The notes beneath the pieces were generated by a model, which worked only from the letters and a program-made list of their open reading frames with translations, did not search any database and had not been told where the DNA came from. From an uncultured Ramlibacter sp. (GTDB taxonomy: Bacteria > Pseudomonadota > Gammaproteobacteria > Burkholderiales > Burkholderiaceae_C), in assembly GCF_936925435.1 (NCBI RefSeq), contig NZ_CAKZHQ010000002.1, positions 310,001-374,000 of the forward strand: a DNA stretch of 64,000 nucleotides, given 5' to 3'. Every line of letters begins with the position of its first letter. Position 1 is the stretch's first letter. A program made the translations under genes and the position numbers. Positions 63,726 to 64,000 of this stretch are shown piece by piece.

Positions 63726-64000
63726 TCAGCGGACAAACCGCAGGACCTCGTCCGCGAAGTCCTCCGGGTACTGGAACAAAAAGCCATGGCCCGAATCGGG
63801 ATAGACGACCAGCCGGGCGTCGGCAATCGCCTGCTGCATGGCATAGGAGGCGTAGGTGGGAACCATGATGTCGTTGTTGCCGTTGGCAACCAGGGTCGGT
63901 TGCTTGATGCTCCCGAGCCGGGGCAGCAGCGAGGTGGCTGGGGTGGCAGCGGCCATCGCCGATTTGAGCTGCGCCTGCCATGCGGCAGCGTCCACCTGCC
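63726..64000 (-). CDS. alpha/beta hydrolase, C-terminal part (runs off the window)
   Basis: The visible ~90 residues are the C-terminal third of an alpha/beta hydrolase: acid motif [15 protein letters not shown] and catalytic His in [24 protein letters not shown]. The nucleophile region lies beyond the window. It is the third hydrolase of this kind in a row on the minus strand. Confidence 0.8.
   Translation of the reverse strand, partial: QVDAAAWQAQLKSAMAAATPATSLLPRLGSIKQPTLVANGNNDIMVPTYASYAMQQAIADARLVVYPDSGHGFLFQYPEDFADEVLRFVR

Overview
The window is high-GC, densely coded chromosomal DNA from a betaproteobacterium, most likely Burkholderiales, family Comamonadaceae (inference). The support is the fabF-acpP-fabG-fabD-fabH-plsX-rpmF-yceD block, the rluC/rne divergence, hemCDXY next to ppc, an algZR/argH divergence, Bug-type tricarboxylate receptors, and small palindromic repeats sitting in frame inside genes. 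No tRNA, rRNA, CRISPR array, transposase or integrase was seen.

Layout. (1) 31-6395, minus strand: yceD, rpmF and the type II fatty-acid/phospholipid initiation genes plsX-fabH-fabD-fabG-acpP-fabF. A hairpin terminator lies between rpmF and plsX. (2) 6421-7799, plus: maf and an RsmI-like methylase. (3) 7804-10888, minus: rluC, a HAD phosphatase, a Rieske protein and an SppA-like peptidase. (4) 10852-14625: promoter, long hairpin-rich leader, rne and a bidirectional terminator. (5) 14658-18763, minus: hemC-hemD-hemX-hemY, divergent from ppc. (6) 21743-30143, plus: a small membrane ORF and a 2720-residue cyclic beta-1,2-glucan synthase. (7) 30153-33883, minus: algZ-algR, an AI-2E-family exporter and a TerC protein, divergent from argH. 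(8) 35405-43497, plus: an alpha-2-macroglobulin-like protein overlapping pbpC. (9) 43526-61760: accessory-looking block with a cyclic-nucleotide-binding protein, pilU and a GreA/B-like factor; two tricarboxylate receptors around a TctDE-type two-component system; a GST; an HNH mini-protein; a peptide-type ABC importer with a creatininase and a MarR regulator; and, divergently, its binding protein with an isoaspartyl peptidase, a ketopantoate-reductase-like enzyme and an SDR; then a GNAT. (10) 61852-end, minus: three alpha/beta hydrolases.

Three structural observations stand out. First, block 9 is bracketed by two copies of a ~78-bp sequence that carries the 3' end of pbpC and the convergent 3' end of the hydrolase gene, as if ~18 kb had been placed into a former pbpC/hydrolase junction. 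Second, related ~50-60-bp palindromic repeats lie in frame inside sppA, hemD and pbpC. In sppA and hemD they encode the same peptide pattern. Third, the divergent MarR-controlled gene set pairs a glutathione/peptide-type importer with two amide-cleaving enzymes and two oxidoreductases, and looks like an uncharacterised amide-compound catabolic module.
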